From: Sphaerisporangium sp039871875
GTDB taxonomy: Bacteria > Actinomycetota > Actinomycetes > Streptosporangiales > Streptosporangiaceae
Direction: 5' to 3'
Assembly: GCF_039871875.1 (NCBI RefSeq)
Contig: NZ_JBDPMD010000011.1
Location: 1 to 64,000, forward strand
Length of the DNA: 64,000 bases
Shown: one piece after another, positions 43,764-53,408 of the stretch
Position numbering within the stretch: the first letter of the stretch is position 1
Layout of the letters: every line of letters begins with the position of its first letter
The notes under the pieces: model-generated
What the model saw: the letters and a program-made list of their open reading frames with translations, nothing else
Databases searched by the model: none
What the model was told of the DNA's origin: nothing
Program-made: the position numbers and the translations under genes

Positions 43764-44011
43764 GTAGTTGACTCCTGCGGGCGTATCGGGAAGAAAGCGC
43801 TCCGGCTTCCGCGAGTGCACGTCACACTAGCCCCAAACGTCGCGTTATCGCACCTCAATCACGGAAGAATCACGACTTGCCAACTGTTGGACCGATCTCA
43901 TAACGGTCCAATCACCCCAGGGCACACCCCAGCCCCACCACTGCGGCGAGCCTACCGAGAGCCCCGCCGCCTGGTGTCCGAAATGCCGTATCTAGTGGGA
44001 AATGAGGGACT

Positions 44012-45502
44012 CTAGGAGCGCCGGAGCACCGGCATCCCGAGTGCCACCGCACCCGGCTTGCCGCCCCCGGACGGCACCCCGCAGGCCGCGGCGTCCGCCG
44101 CCTCCCAGGCATCCCCCGCCCGGGTACGCCGGATCGCCAGCGCGGGCCCGTCCGCCACCAGGTGGTGCGGCGCCGCGTAGGTCACCTCGACCGTCACCAT
44201 GTCCCCCGGCCGTGGCCGCGCCCCGGCCCCGCCGGCCAGTGTGGGCACGAAGTGCACGAGACGGTTGTCGGGCGCCCGCCCGGACATGCGGTGCGTGGCC
44301 TCGTCCTTGCGCCCCTCCCCCTCGGCGACCAGGACCTCCAGCGTGCGGCCCACCTGCGCGCGGTTCTCCTCCCAGGAGATGTCGTTCTGCAGCGCCACCA
44401 GCCGCTCGTACCGCTCCTGGACGACCTCCTTCGGCACCTGCCCGTCCATGGTCGCCGCGGGCGTGCCGGGCCTGATGGAGTACTGGAAGGTGAAGGCGTT
44501 GGCGAACCGGGACCGCCGCACGACCTCCAGCGTGTCCTGGAAGTCCTCCTCGGTCTCGCCGGGGAAGCCCACGATGACGTCGGTGGAGATGGCGGCGTCC
44601 GGCATGGCCGCGCGCACCCGCTCGATGATGCCGAGGTACCGCTCGGCCCGGTACGACCGCCGCATGGCCTTCAGCACGCGGTCCGACCCGGACTGCAGCG
44701 GCATGTGGAGCTGGTGCATGACGTTGGGGGTGGCCGCCATCGCCTCGATGACGTCGTCGGTGAACGCCGCCGGGTGCGGCGAGGTGAACCGCACCCGCTC
44801 CAGGCCCTCGACGTCCCCGCAGGCGCGCAGCAGCTTGCCGAACGCCAGCCGGTCACCAAACTCCACGCCGTAGGTGTTGACGTTCTGCCCGAGCAGCGTG
44901 ATCTCCAGCACCCCGAGCTCCACCAGGGAGCGGATCTCGGCGAGGATGTCGCCGGGCCTGCGGTCCTTCTCCTTGCCGCGCAGCGCGGGCACGATGCAGA
45001 ACGTGCAGGTGTTGTTGCACCCGACCGAGATGGACACCCACGCCGCGTACGGCGACTCGCGCTTGGTCGGCAGGGTGCTCGGGAAGACGTCGAGCGACTC
45101 CTTGATCTCGACCTGCGCCTCCTGGGCGACGCGGGCACGCTCCAGCAGCACCGGCAGCGACCCGATGTTGTGGGTGCCGAACACGACGTCCACCCACGGG
45201 GCGCGCCGGACGATCTCGCCCTGGTCCTTCTGCGCGAGGCAGCCGCCCACGGCGATCTGCATGCCGGGGTTGCTCGTCTTGGCCGGGCGCAGGTGGCCGA
45301 GGTTGCCGTACAACCTGTTGTCGGCGTTCTCGCGGACGGCGCAGGTGTTGAAGACGACGACGTCGGCGGTCTCGCCGGCGCCCGCCCTGACGTATCCGGC
45401 GTCCTCCAGCAGGCCCGACAGCCGCTCGGAGTCGTGTACGTTCATCTGGCACCCGTACGTGCGTACCTCGTACGTGCGGGAGCGCTCCTCGGTGACAGTC
45501 AT
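44012..45502 (-). CDS. miaB: tRNA methylthiotransferase MiaB
   Basis: A 496-residue radical-SAM enzyme that adds a methylthio group to i6A37 of tRNA. The N-terminal UPF0004 domain supplies three Fe-S cysteines (YGCQMN, NTCAVR, GGCLAQ). The radical-SAM motif is CNNTCTFCIVP at about 160-170. The C-terminal TRAM domain starts near VGRTLEVLVAEG. A Pro/Ala/Gly-rich tail of about 35 residues extends past TRAM. ATG 45502 (MTVTEERS) gives the family length; the open frame upstream has no support. It is divergent from gluABCD. Confidence 0.96.
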   Translation of the reverse strand: MTVTEERSRTYEVRTYGCQMNVHDSERLSGLLEDAGYVRAGAGETADVVVFNTCAVRENADNRLYGNLGHLRPAKTSNPGMQIAVGGCLAQKDQGEIVRRAPWVDVVFGTHNIGSLPVLLERARVAQEAQVEIKESLDVFPSTLPTKRESPYAAWVSISVGCNNTCTFCIVPALRGKEKDRRPGDILAEIRSLVELGVLEITLLGQNVNTYGVEFGDRLAFGKLLRACGDVEGLERVRFTSPHPAAFTDDVIEAMAATPNVMHQLHMPLQSGSDRVLKAMRRSYRAERYLGIIERVRAAMPDAAISTDVIVGFPGETEEDFQDTLEVVRRSRFANAFTFQYSIRPGTPAATMDGQVPKEVVQERYERLVALQNDISWEENRAQVGRTLEVLVAEGEGRKDEATHRMSGRAPDNRLVHFVPTLAGGAGARPRPGDMVTVEVTYAAPHHLVADGPALAIRRTRAGDAWEAADAAACGVPSGGGKPGAVALGMPVLRRS

Positions 45503-45670
45503 CTCGATGACAAGCGTAGGCGCTCCGCGGCCCCGGGAACGCCTCACGGCCCGGCTCGTCCGCATTTCGGGGCCTGCGCAGGGCCGCGATCCGAGCCTGT
45601 GACAAGGCCGTGATGGGATCGGTACCGCGCGGTTAGTGACAGGCGGCATTGACCACCTACGTTGTCCAGC

Positions 45671-46426
45671 ATGACGGACAACGGGGACGCGACACCTCTG
45701 GTCAGAGTGGAGAACGTCAACAAGCACTTCGGCTCGCTCCACGTGCTCAAGGACATCAACCTCACGGTGTCCCGGGGCGAGGTCGTAGTGATCATCGGCC
45801 CGTCGGGGGGCGGCAAGTCCACGCTGTGCCGGGCGATCAACCGCTTGGAGACCATCGACTCGGGCAGCATCACCTTCGACGGCAAGCCGCTGCCCGCCGA
45901 GGGCAAGGCGCTGGCCCGGCTGCGGTCGGACGTGGGCATGGTGTTCCAGTCGTTCAACCTCTTCTCCCACAAGACCATCCTGGAGAACGTCACCCTGGGT
46001 CCGATCAAGGTGCGGGGCGTGTCCCGCGCCGAGGCCGAGAAGAAGGGCATGGAGCTACTGGAGCGCGTCGGCATCGACAGCCAGGCGGGCAAGTACCCCG
46101 CCCAGCTCTCCGGCGGCCAGCAGCAGCGCACGGCCATCGCGCGGGCCCTGGCCATGGGGCCGAAGATGATCCTCTTCGACGAACCCACCTCCGCGCTGGA
46201 CCCCGAGATGGTCCAGGAGGTGCTGGACGTCATGATCGGTCTCGCGCGGGAGGGCATGACGATGGTCGTCGTCACCCACGAGATGGGGTTCGCCCGCCGC
46301 GCCGCCAACCGCGTGGTCTTCATGTCGGAGGGGCAGATCGTCGAGGAGAACACCCCCGACGAATTCTTCACCAACGCGCGCACAGACCGCGCCAAAGACT
46401 TCCTCTCCAAGATCCTTACCCACTGA
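45671..46426 (+). CDS. gluA: Glutamate/polar amino acid ABC transporter ATPase (GluA type)
   Basis: A 251-residue ABC ATPase. It has Walker A GPSGGGKST, Q-loop VFQSFNLFSH, signature LSGGQQQR, Walker B MILFDEPTS and switch His in VVTHEMGFA. It energises uptake with the permeases GluC and GluD. ATG 45671 follows CATTGACCACCTACGTTGTCC without an RBS, so a leaderless start is possible; a TTG three codons earlier is the other choice. It is first of gluA-gluB-gluC-gluD. Confidence 0.95.
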   Translation: MTDNGDATPLVRVENVNKHFGSLHVLKDINLTVSRGEVVVIIGPSGGGKSTLCRAINRLETIDSGSITFDGKPLPAEGKALARLRSDVGMVFQSFNLFSHKTILENVTLGPIKVRGVSRAEAEKKGMELLERVGIDSQAGKYPAQLSGGQQQRTAIARALAMGPKMILFDEPTSALDPEMVQEVLDVMIGLAREGMTMVVVTHEMGFARRAANRVVFMSEGQIVEENTPDEFFTNARTDRAKDFLSKILTH

Positions 46427-46540
46427 CAATGTCACGACGTCACGCCCGGTCTCGCACAGGTGCCGAGGCCCGACGCGCCGTCCCGCCTGCGCGGAAGCGG
46501 CAGCCGACCGTTCGTCACGAAGAAAGCTGAGGAAACGCAC

Positions 46541-47398
46541 ATGCGTACACGACAGATCGGGGCCGTCCTGGTTTCGGCGGCGGCGCTGGCCGGAAGCCTG
46601 ACCGCCTGCGGCGGCGGTGGCCCCACCACGGCCCTGCAGAAGGCCCAGAACGACAAGAAGCTCGTCATCGGCGTCAAGTACGACCAGCCGGGCATGGGCC
46701 TGAAGAAGCCGGACGGCACCGTCGAGGGCTTCGACGTGGACGTCGCCAAGTACATCGCCAAGGAGCTCGGCGTCCCCGAGAGCGGCATCACCTGGAAGGA
46801 GGCGCGGTCGGCCAACCGCGAGACCTTCCTCCAGCAGGGCCAGGTCGACATGATCGTCGCCACCTACTCCATCACGGAGGCCCGCAAGCCCAAGGTGACC
46901 TTCGCCGGGCCGTTCTACATCGCCCACCAGGACACCTTGATCCGGGCGGACGACTCGTCCATCACCTCGCTCGACACCCTCGCGGGCAAGCGCATCTGCC
47001 AGGTGACCGGCTCCAACTCCTGGAAGAACATCGCCGAGGGCACCAACAAGATGAACAAGAAGGTCGACGTGGAGCTGGTCCCGGCCGGCGGCTACGACGA
47101 GTGCATCACCAAGCTCAAGGGCAACGCCATCGACGCGGTGACCACCGACGACATGATCCTCGCCGGGTACGCCAAGCGTGAGGGCAGCGCCCTGAAGGTC
47201 GCCGGCGCCCCGTTCACCGACGAGAAGTACGGCGTCGGCCTGAAGAAGGGCGACAAGGAGACCTGCGAGGCGGTCAACAAGGCGATCACCAAGATGTACC
47301 AGGACGGGACTCTCAAGTCGCTGTTCGACAAGCACTTCAGCGGCACCGGCCTGAACTTCACGGCCACCAGCGCGCCCGCCGCCGAAGGCTGCGCCTGA
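46541..47398 (+). CDS. gluB: Glutamate-binding lipoprotein (GluB type)
   Basis: A 285-residue extracellular solute-binding protein of the family 3 type. The signal ends in the lipobox LTACG. The binding domain has KLVIGVKYDQPGMGLKKPDG, VEGFDVDVAKYIAKELG, ATYSITEARKPKVTFAGPFY and a long second lobe with ICQVTGSNSWKN and DAVTTDDMIL. GAGGAA precedes ATG 46541. It delivers glutamate, or a closely related amino acid, to GluCD. The spacing of 114 bases after gluA allows a processing or internal start site, as binding proteins are usually made in excess. Confidence 0.95.
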   Translation: MRTRQIGAVLVSAAALAGSLTACGGGGPTTALQKAQNDKKLVIGVKYDQPGMGLKKPDGTVEGFDVDVAKYIAKELGVPESGITWKEARSANRETFLQQGQVDMIVATYSITEARKPKVTFAGPFYIAHQDTLIRADDSSITSLDTLAGKRICQVTGSNSWKNIAEGTNKMNKKVDVELVPAGGYDECITKLKGNAIDAVTTDDMILAGYAKREGSALKVAGAPFTDEKYGVGLKKGDKETCEAVNKAITKMYQDGTLKSLFDKHFSGTGLNFTATSAPAAEGCA

Positions 47399-47468
47399 CC
47401 CCGTCCCCGGGCGCCGGTGAGGTCCGCCTCACCGGCGCTCCCGTCTCCGGTGGAACCTGTGGAGCCTG

Positions 47469-48152
47469 ATGGACGCGTTTCTCGACTTCAGCCCCCTGGC
47501 CGAGCAGTTCGGCACGATCATGCTGGGATTCTGGGCGACGATCCGCCTCACGCTGATGAGCGCGCTGCTGTCGCTGATCCTCGGCACCGTGCTGGTGGCG
47601 ATGCGGGTGTCCCCGACGCCCGTGCTGCGCGCCGCCGGCACGATCTACGTCAACGTGCTGCGCAACACCCCGCTCACCCTGGTGCTGCTGCTGTGCGTGC
47701 TCGGGCTGAGCGACACGTTGCAGTACACCCTGTCCGGTGACTCGTCCACCAACTACTACTGGTGGGCCACCATCGGCCTGTCCGCCTACACGGCGGCCTT
47801 CGTGTGCGAATCGCTGCGGGCCGGCATCAACACCGTGCCAGCCGGGCAGGCGGAGGCGGCGCGGGCCATCGGGCTCACCTTCACGCAGTCGCTGCGGCTG
47901 GTGGTGCTCCCGCAGGCGTTCCGCTCGGTGATCGCGCCGCTCGGCAGCATCCTGATCGCGCTCACCAAGAACACCACCATCGTGATCGTCGCCGGGTACA
48001 TCGAGGCGGCCTCGGTGATGCGGCAGATGTTCGACGACTACGGCGGCACGCTGCCCATCTTCCTCGGCTTCGCCGCCGGGTACATGGTGCTGACCCTGCC
48101 CACCGGCTTCCTGTTCGGGTGGCTGGCCAAGCGACTGGCGGTGAGCCGATGA
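47469..48152 (+). CDS. gluC: Glutamate ABC transporter permease (GluC type)
   Basis: A 227-residue His/Glu/Gln/Arg/opine-family permease with five predicted TM helices. The EAA loop is visible as GQAEAARAIGLTFTQSLRLV followed by LPQAF. YVNVLRNTPLTL is typical of the family. It overlaps gluD by 4 bases (ATGA). It pairs with GluD to form the membrane channel for the GluA ATPase. Confidence 0.94.
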   Translation: MDAFLDFSPLAEQFGTIMLGFWATIRLTLMSALLSLILGTVLVAMRVSPTPVLRAAGTIYVNVLRNTPLTLVLLLCVLGLSDTLQYTLSGDSSTNYYWWATIGLSAYTAAFVCESLRAGINTVPAGQAEAARAIGLTFTQSLRLVVLPQAFRSVIAPLGSILIALTKNTTIVIVAGYIEAASVMRQMFDDYGGTLPIFLGFAAGYMVLTLPTGFLFGWLAKRLAVSR

Positions 48153-49057
48153 GCACGGCGAGCGTGCTGTACGACGTCCCAGGGCCCCGCGCGCGGCTGC
48201 GCAACAACGTGCTGACCCTGGTGTCGGCCGTGGTCGTCCTCGGCATCGGCTACGTGGTGGTGCGCGGGCTGGCCGACAAGGGGCAGTTCGAGGGCAGGCT
48301 GTGGGAGCCGTTCCTGCGGGCGGACGTCTGGAGCAACCAGATCATCCCCGGCCTCATCGCGACGGTGCAGGCCGCCGTCCTGTCGGCGGTCCTCGCGCTG
48401 GTCTTCGGCATGGTCTTCGGTCTCGGGCGGCTGTCGGACCACGCCTGGATCAGGGTGCCCGCGGGCTGGGTGGTGGAGTTCTTCCGGGCCATCCCGCTGC
48501 TGCTGCTGATCTTCTTCGTGCAGTTCTTCCCCGCCACGGCCAGCGGCTACACCGTCAACGTGCCCGCCTTCACGGCCGTGGTGATCGGTCTCACCCTCTA
48601 CAACGGCTCGGTGCTCGCCGAGGTGTTCCGGGCGGGCGTCCTGGCCGTGCCGCGCGGGCAGTCCGAGGCGGGGTACGCCATCGGGCTGCGCAAGGGCGGC
48701 GTGATGCGGCTCATCCTGCTGCCGCAGGCCACGACCGCGATGATGCCGGCGATCGTCAGCCAGATGGTGGTGCTGCTGAAGGACACCGCGCTCGGCTGGG
48801 TCATCGCGTACGAGGAGCTGCTGAACTTCGGGCTGAAGCAGATCCCGGCCAACTTCGGCAACCTGATCCCGAGCGCGATCGTGATCTCCCTGGTGTACAT
48901 CGCGATCAACATGGTCCTCGGCTACGTCGCCGTCGTCCTGGAGCGCCGCAGCCGCCGGAGCCGCCGCAGCGCGGCCCCGCCGGTGCAGGCGCCCACAGCG
49001 GTCGGCGTCGGCGGCGGAGGCGGCATGGGACTCGGCACCGGAGGGGGCGGCACCTAG
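48149..49057 (+). CDS. gluD: Glutamate ABC transporter permease (GluD type)
   Basis: A 302-residue second permease of the glu system. TM helices are predicted from about residue 20 to 265. The EAA loop is GQSEAGYAIGLRKGGVMRLI with LPQATT, and VEFFRAIPLLLLIFF is conserved. The C-terminal tail (about 270-302) is Arg-rich and then Gly-rich. ATG 48149 overlaps the gluC stop. No clear terminator follows; 49058-49305 looks non-coding. Confidence 0.94.
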   Translation: MSTASVLYDVPGPRARLRNNVLTLVSAVVVLGIGYVVVRGLADKGQFEGRLWEPFLRADVWSNQIIPGLIATVQAAVLSAVLALVFGMVFGLGRLSDHAWIRVPAGWVVEFFRAIPLLLLIFFVQFFPATASGYTVNVPAFTAVVIGLTLYNGSVLAEVFRAGVLAVPRGQSEAGYAIGLRKGGVMRLILLPQATTAMMPAIVSQMVVLLKDTALGWVIAYEELLNFGLKQIPANFGNLIPSAIVISLVYIAINMVLGYVAVVLERRSRRSRRSAAPPVQAPTAVGVGGGGGMGLGTGGGGT

Positions 49058-49305
49058 ACCGGTTTCAGCGCCTCGCCCTCGACGACCCGCGCCGATCACT
49101 CACGGCGCCGGATCACAAGGTGCACCTGACCAGGCACTTCCGGGCTCGTGCGGGAAACAGGCCCACAGTCGCCCAGGCCCGCCGTCCGTCGTGGCGGCGG
49201 GCCCTTCCCGGCCATGCAGCCGTCACGGAGCGTCACCGGATGGCCGGATCCGGTATCCGTGCCGTAACGGGCACACGCGGCGGCGTTTTCCGGCAGGATT
49301 CCGCT

Positions 49306-51183
49306 ATGCCCCCCACGCCCGCTCCCGGGCAACCCGGCACCTGGCCCTCACCGATCTCGACCGCCGACGTGGTGCGGTCCGGCGTGCGGCCCGGTCACCC
49401 GTCGGTCGTCGGCGCGGAGACCTGGTGGGAGGAGGACCGTCCCGCCGAGGGCGGACGGCGCACCGTCGTCCACGTCGCCGCCGACGGCACCCGCCGCGAG
49501 CTGCTGCCCGCGCCGTGGGACGCCCGCACCCGGGTCCACGAGTACGGCGGCCGGTCCCACGTCGTGGCGCCCGGCGCGGGCCTGGTGTTCGCCCACCACG
49601 CCGACCAGCGGCTCTACCTGCTGCCCGAGGGCGGCGGTGAACCCCGGCCGCTGACACCCGAGCCCGAGGTCGAGTGCGGGCTGCGCTACGCCGACCCGCT
49701 GGTGCGCGACGGCGAGATCTGGTGCGTCCAGGAGCGGCACACCGGGGACGGCAAGGTCACCCGGTCGATCGTGTCCGTGCCGCTGGCGGGTGGCGACGTG
49801 CGGCAGCGGGTGAGCGGCCACGACTTCTACGCCTCGCCCGCCCTGTCCCCCGGCGGCACGCACCTCGCGTACATCTGCTGGGACCACCCGTCGATGCCGT
49901 GGACGGGCACCGAGCTGCGCGTCGTGCGGCTCGCGGGCGGCGACCCGTGGTGCGTGCGCGGCGGGCGGGACGAGTCGGTGCTCGCGCCGCGCTGGAAGGA
50001 CGACCAGACGCTCTACCTCGTCACCGACCGCTCCGGCTGGTGGAACCTCGAGGAGGTCACGCTGGGCGGCGGCTCGCGCGCGTTGTGCCCAGCCGAGGAG
50101 GAGTTCGCGTGCGTGTCCGGCGAGCTCGGCGGCGCGCCGTACGCCGTGCTCGGCGACGGGCGGCTCGCGGTGCTGCACGGCCGGGGGGACCTGCGCCTCG
50201 GGGTGCTCGACCCGGCCACCGGGGTGCTCACCGACCTCGCCACGCCGTACGGCGGGTGGTCGCCCTGCCTCGCCGCGGACGGCGCCGCGGTGTGCGGCGT
50301 CGCGTACGGCCCCGCGCTGCCCCGCTCCGTCGTGCGGGTGGACGTCGCGACCGGGCGGGCCGAGACACTGCGCCGCGAGGCGGCCGGGGTGCCTCCCGGC
50401 TACCTGCCGGTGCCCCGGCACGTGGAGATCGCGGGGCGGGACGGGCGGCCGGTGCACGCCATCGTGTACCCGCCGGCCAACCCGAGCGTGCCGTTCTCCG
50501 AGGGGCCCGCGCCGTACGTGGTGTTCGCGCACGGCGGGCCGGCCACCCACGCCGTCGCCGCGCTCGACCCGCACAAGGCGTTCCTGACCAGCCGGGGCAT
50601 CGGCGTGCTCGACGTGAACTACGGCGGGTCCACCGGGTACGGCCGGGAGTACCGCGACCGGCTGCGCGGCCAGTGGGGGGTGGGCGACGTCGAGGACATC
50701 GTGGCCGCCGCGCGGTGGCTGATCGCCGAAGGGCTGGCCCACCCGGCGCGCGTCGCGGTCCGGGGCGGCAGCGCGGGCGGCTGGACGGCCATGGCGGCGT
50801 GCTGCGCGTCCGGCGTCTTCCGCGGCGGGGTGTCCGTCTCGGGGGTGGGGGCGCTGGCGCCGCTCACCGCGGCCACCCACGACTTCGAGTCGCGGTACGT
50901 CGAGTGGCTGGTCGGGCCGCCCGACCCCCTGCTGTACGCCTCCCGCGAGCCGATGTCCCGCATCGCGGGCATCCGGTGCCCCATGTTGCTGATGCAGGGC
51001 AGGAACGATCCAGTCGTGCCGCCCGCCCAGGCGGAGGCCGTCGTGGCGGCGCTCACCGAGCGGGGGGTGCCGTGCGCGTACCTCTCGTTCGAGGGCGAGG
51101 GGCACGGGTTCCGCCGCGCCGAGACGCGTAGCGCGGCGCTGGCGGCGGAGCTGGCGTTCTACCAGCAGATCTTCCGCCCCTGA
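49306..51183 (+). CDS. S9-family prolyl oligopeptidase-like peptidase
   Basis: A 625-residue cytoplasmic serine peptidase. A seven-bladed beta-propeller-like half (about 20-370) precedes an alpha/beta-hydrolase half. The catalytic triad is visible: Ser in RGGSAGGW, Asp in GRNDPVV and His in GEGHGF. HGGPATHAV and YGGSTGYGREYRDRL are typical of S9C acylaminoacyl-peptidase relatives. ATG 49306 has CAGGA upstream and no signal peptide. It converges with rny (22 bases between stops). Substrates are probably short peptides; the exact specificity is unknown. Confidence 0.9.
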   Translation: MPPTPAPGQPGTWPSPISTADVVRSGVRPGHPSVVGAETWWEEDRPAEGGRRTVVHVAADGTRRELLPAPWDARTRVHEYGGRSHVVAPGAGLVFAHHADQRLYLLPEGGGEPRPLTPEPEVECGLRYADPLVRDGEIWCVQERHTGDGKVTRSIVSVPLAGGDVRQRVSGHDFYASPALSPGGTHLAYICWDHPSMPWTGTELRVVRLAGGDPWCVRGGRDESVLAPRWKDDQTLYLVTDRSGWWNLEEVTLGGGSRALCPAEEEFACVSGELGGAPYAVLGDGRLAVLHGRGDLRLGVLDPATGVLTDLATPYGGWSPCLAADGAAVCGVAYGPALPRSVVRVDVATGRAETLRREAAGVPPGYLPVPRHVEIAGRDGRPVHAIVYPPANPSVPFSEGPAPYVVFAHGGPATHAVAALDPHKAFLTSRGIGVLDVNYGGSTGYGREYRDRLRGQWGVGDVEDIVAAARWLIAEGLAHPARVAVRGGSAGGWTAMAACCASGVFRGGVSVSGVGALAPLTAATHDFESRYVEWLVGPPDPLLYASREPMSRIAGIRCPMLLMQGRNDPVVPPAQAEAVVAALTERGVPCAYLSFEGEGHGFRRAETRSAALAAELAFYQQIFRP

Positions 51184-51205
51184 CCCTTGGCGGGGCGGCG
51201 GGCCG

Positions 51206-52825
51206 TCAGCGGGCGAACTCGGTGGCGCGGGACTCGCGGACCACCGTGATGCGGATCTGGCCCGGGTAGGTCAGCTCCTCCTCCACCTGCTTGGCGACGT
51301 CCCGGGCGATCACCTGCGCCTGGATGTCGTCGATGGCGTCCGGGCGCACCATCACCCGGATCTCCCGGCCGGCCTGCATGGCGAACACCTTCTCCACGCC
51401 GTCGTACGACTGGGCGATCTCCTCCAGCCGCTCCAGCCGCTTGACGTACGCCTCCAGGGACTCGCGCCGGGCGCCGGGGCGGCTGCCGCTGATCGCGTCG
51501 GCGGCCTGGGTGAGCACCGCCTCCACGGTGCGGACCTCCACCTCGCCGTGGTGGGCCTCGATGGCGTGCACCACGTCCTCGTGCTCGCCGTACCGCCGGG
51601 CGATCTCGGCGCCGATCAGGGCGTGGCTGCCCTCCACCTCATGGGTGAGGGCCTTGCCGATGTCGTGCAGCACCGTGCAGCGCTTGAGCAGCATGGGGTC
51701 GAGGCGCAGCTCGCTGGCCATGATGCCCGCGATGTGCGCCGACTCGATGAGGTGCTTGAGCACGTTCTGCCCGTAGGAGGTGCGGTAGCGCAGCTGGCCG
51801 AGCAACGTGACCAGTTCGGGGTGCATCTCGGTGATGCCCAGCTCGACCAGGGCGTCCTCACCGGCGCGCACACACAGGTGCTTGACCTCGTCCTTGCTGC
51901 GCTCGTACGCCTCCTCGATGCGCTGGGGGTGGATGCGGCCGTCCAGCACGAGCTTCTCCAGCGTCAGCCGGGCGGTCTCCCGGCGTACCGGATCGAAACA
52001 CGACAGCAGAACGGCCTCGGGGGTGTCGTCGATGATCAGGTTGACGCCGGTGGTGGACTCGAAGGCCCTGATGTTGCGGCCCTCGCGGCCGATGATGCGG
52101 CCCTTCATCTCGTCGCCGGGCAGATGGAGCACGCTGACCACCGACTCGGCGGTCTGCTCGGTGGCGACCCGCTGCACGGCCAGCGTCACGATCTTGCAGG
52201 CGCGCTTCTCGCCCTCCTTGCGTGCCTCGCTCTCGATCTCGCGCACGATCAGGGCGGCTTCGCGTTTGGCCTGGTTCTCGATGCTCATGACCAGCTCGGC
52301 CTTGGCCTGGTCGGCGGTCAGGCCCGCGACCCGCTCCAGCGCCTCGCGCTGCTTGTGCTCGATCTCGTCCAGGGCCTGGCTGCGACCGGCCAGCTCGGCC
52401 TCGGTCTCGGTGATCGCGCGCCCGCGTTCGGCCTGGCGGCGGGCCTCCTCGTCCAGGCGCTGCTCGCGCTCGGCGAGACGGAGCTCACGGCGTTCGAGGT
52501 CGGACCTGAGCTCCTTGAGCTCGTTCTTCAGGACGCGGGTCTCCTCCTCGACGTCCTTGCGCATGCGCAGCGCGCCCTCCGCGGCGGCCTCCGCCCGGCG
52601 GAGCACCTCGCCGGCGTCGCTCTCGGCCTTGACGCGGATCTCGGTGCCCTCGCGGCGGGCCTGCTCCAGCTCGGCGTGCACCTCGGCGAGCTGGTCGGGA
52701 GTCGCGTCCTTGCGGACCGCGCGTCCACCACTGGTCCGGCGTATCAGCACGACCAACGCGACGATCGCGATGACTGCCAGCAGGACAACGGCTACCGCCA
52801 GCATGATCACGATTGTCGACGTCAT
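51206..52825 (-). CDS. rny: Ribonuclease Y
   Basis: A 539-residue RNase Y, the membrane-bound endoribonuclease that starts mRNA decay. An N-terminal TM helix (about 5-28) is followed by a long coiled coil (about 40-200, ELEQARREGTEIRVKAESD), a KH domain (GDEMKGRIIGREGRNIRAFE) and an HD domain with VLHDIGKALTHE and EAHHGEVE metal ligands. GGAGGGG precedes the ATG at 52825. It converges with the S9 peptidase gene and diverges from the LLM gene. The placement between the glu operon and recX/recA is common in actinomycetes. Confidence 0.96.
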   Translation of the reverse strand: MTSTIVIMLAVAVVLLAVIAIVALVVLIRRTSGGRAVRKDATPDQLAEVHAELEQARREGTEIRVKAESDAGEVLRRAEAAAEGALRMRKDVEEETRVLKNELKELRSDLERRELRLAEREQRLDEEARRQAERGRAITETEAELAGRSQALDEIEHKQREALERVAGLTADQAKAELVMSIENQAKREAALIVREIESEARKEGEKRACKIVTLAVQRVATEQTAESVVSVLHLPGDEMKGRIIGREGRNIRAFESTTGVNLIIDDTPEAVLLSCFDPVRRETARLTLEKLVLDGRIHPQRIEEAYERSKDEVKHLCVRAGEDALVELGITEMHPELVTLLGQLRYRTSYGQNVLKHLIESAHIAGIMASELRLDPMLLKRCTVLHDIGKALTHEVEGSHALIGAEIARRYGEHEDVVHAIEAHHGEVEVRTVEAVLTQAADAISGSRPGARRESLEAYVKRLERLEEIAQSYDGVEKVFAMQAGREIRVMVRPDAIDDIQAQVIARDVAKQVEEELTYPGQIRITVVRESRATEFAR

Positions 52826-53408
52826 GCGGGTGCACCCCTCCTCGCGTCGCGACCAAGCACACGAGGCGTCACACCCACAGCACGGAACGGCCCGGCCGGG
52901 CGATTCTGGTCAGACAAATATGGACCGGCGTCCTGGCGCCGAAGCACCCGGCCACTGGTTGTGATCGGTCTTGATCGTCCGTCGTCAACCGTTATCGCGA
53001 TCCGCACTGCGCGGAGTAACTCCTCACTGTGGTCGAGATTAAGCGTCAGAGAGGTAACGAGCAAGCAAAGTCCGCCCGTCAAGACGGTTTTGCACGCTCA
53101 CGGCAGCGGGGTGGGCACGCTCCCATGGGACATCTAGCCTGATTAGTCAGGATTTGTCGGATAACACGGGAAAATTGCGCCGGTGAGAAGCGTGGGGGGT
53201 TCCCTCCCGGCTCATGATCGTTCAACCGTGCCGGACGGGCGTGCGGTCCCGGGACGGCCCCGGCGCGGCCCGGCGTACCGCGCGGGATGGGCCCCATTTC
53301 GGACGCCCGTGCCTGCCCGGCGTCTCCTCGGGCCCTGCTCCCGTCCCCGATTCCGGAGATTCTTCCGTCCTTTCGGGCAACTCGCCCGAACAGGGGTAGG
53401 GGGCTGCC
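52826..53408. other. Divergent intergenic region, rny / LLM oxidoreductase
   Basis: These 583 bp hold the promoters of both genes. The centre (about 52910-53160) is AT-richer than the flanks. A small inverted repeat CCTGA-TTAG-TCAGG lies at 53138-53151, and TCCCATGGGA at about 53121-53130 is palindromic. Several frames are open but lack RBS and codon bias, so I call no gene. Confidence 0.5.

Noticed and set aside
45503..45970. N-terminal extension of miaB to 45970
   Set aside because: It overlaps the divergent gluA gene, and MTVTEERS at 45502 gives the family's normal start.
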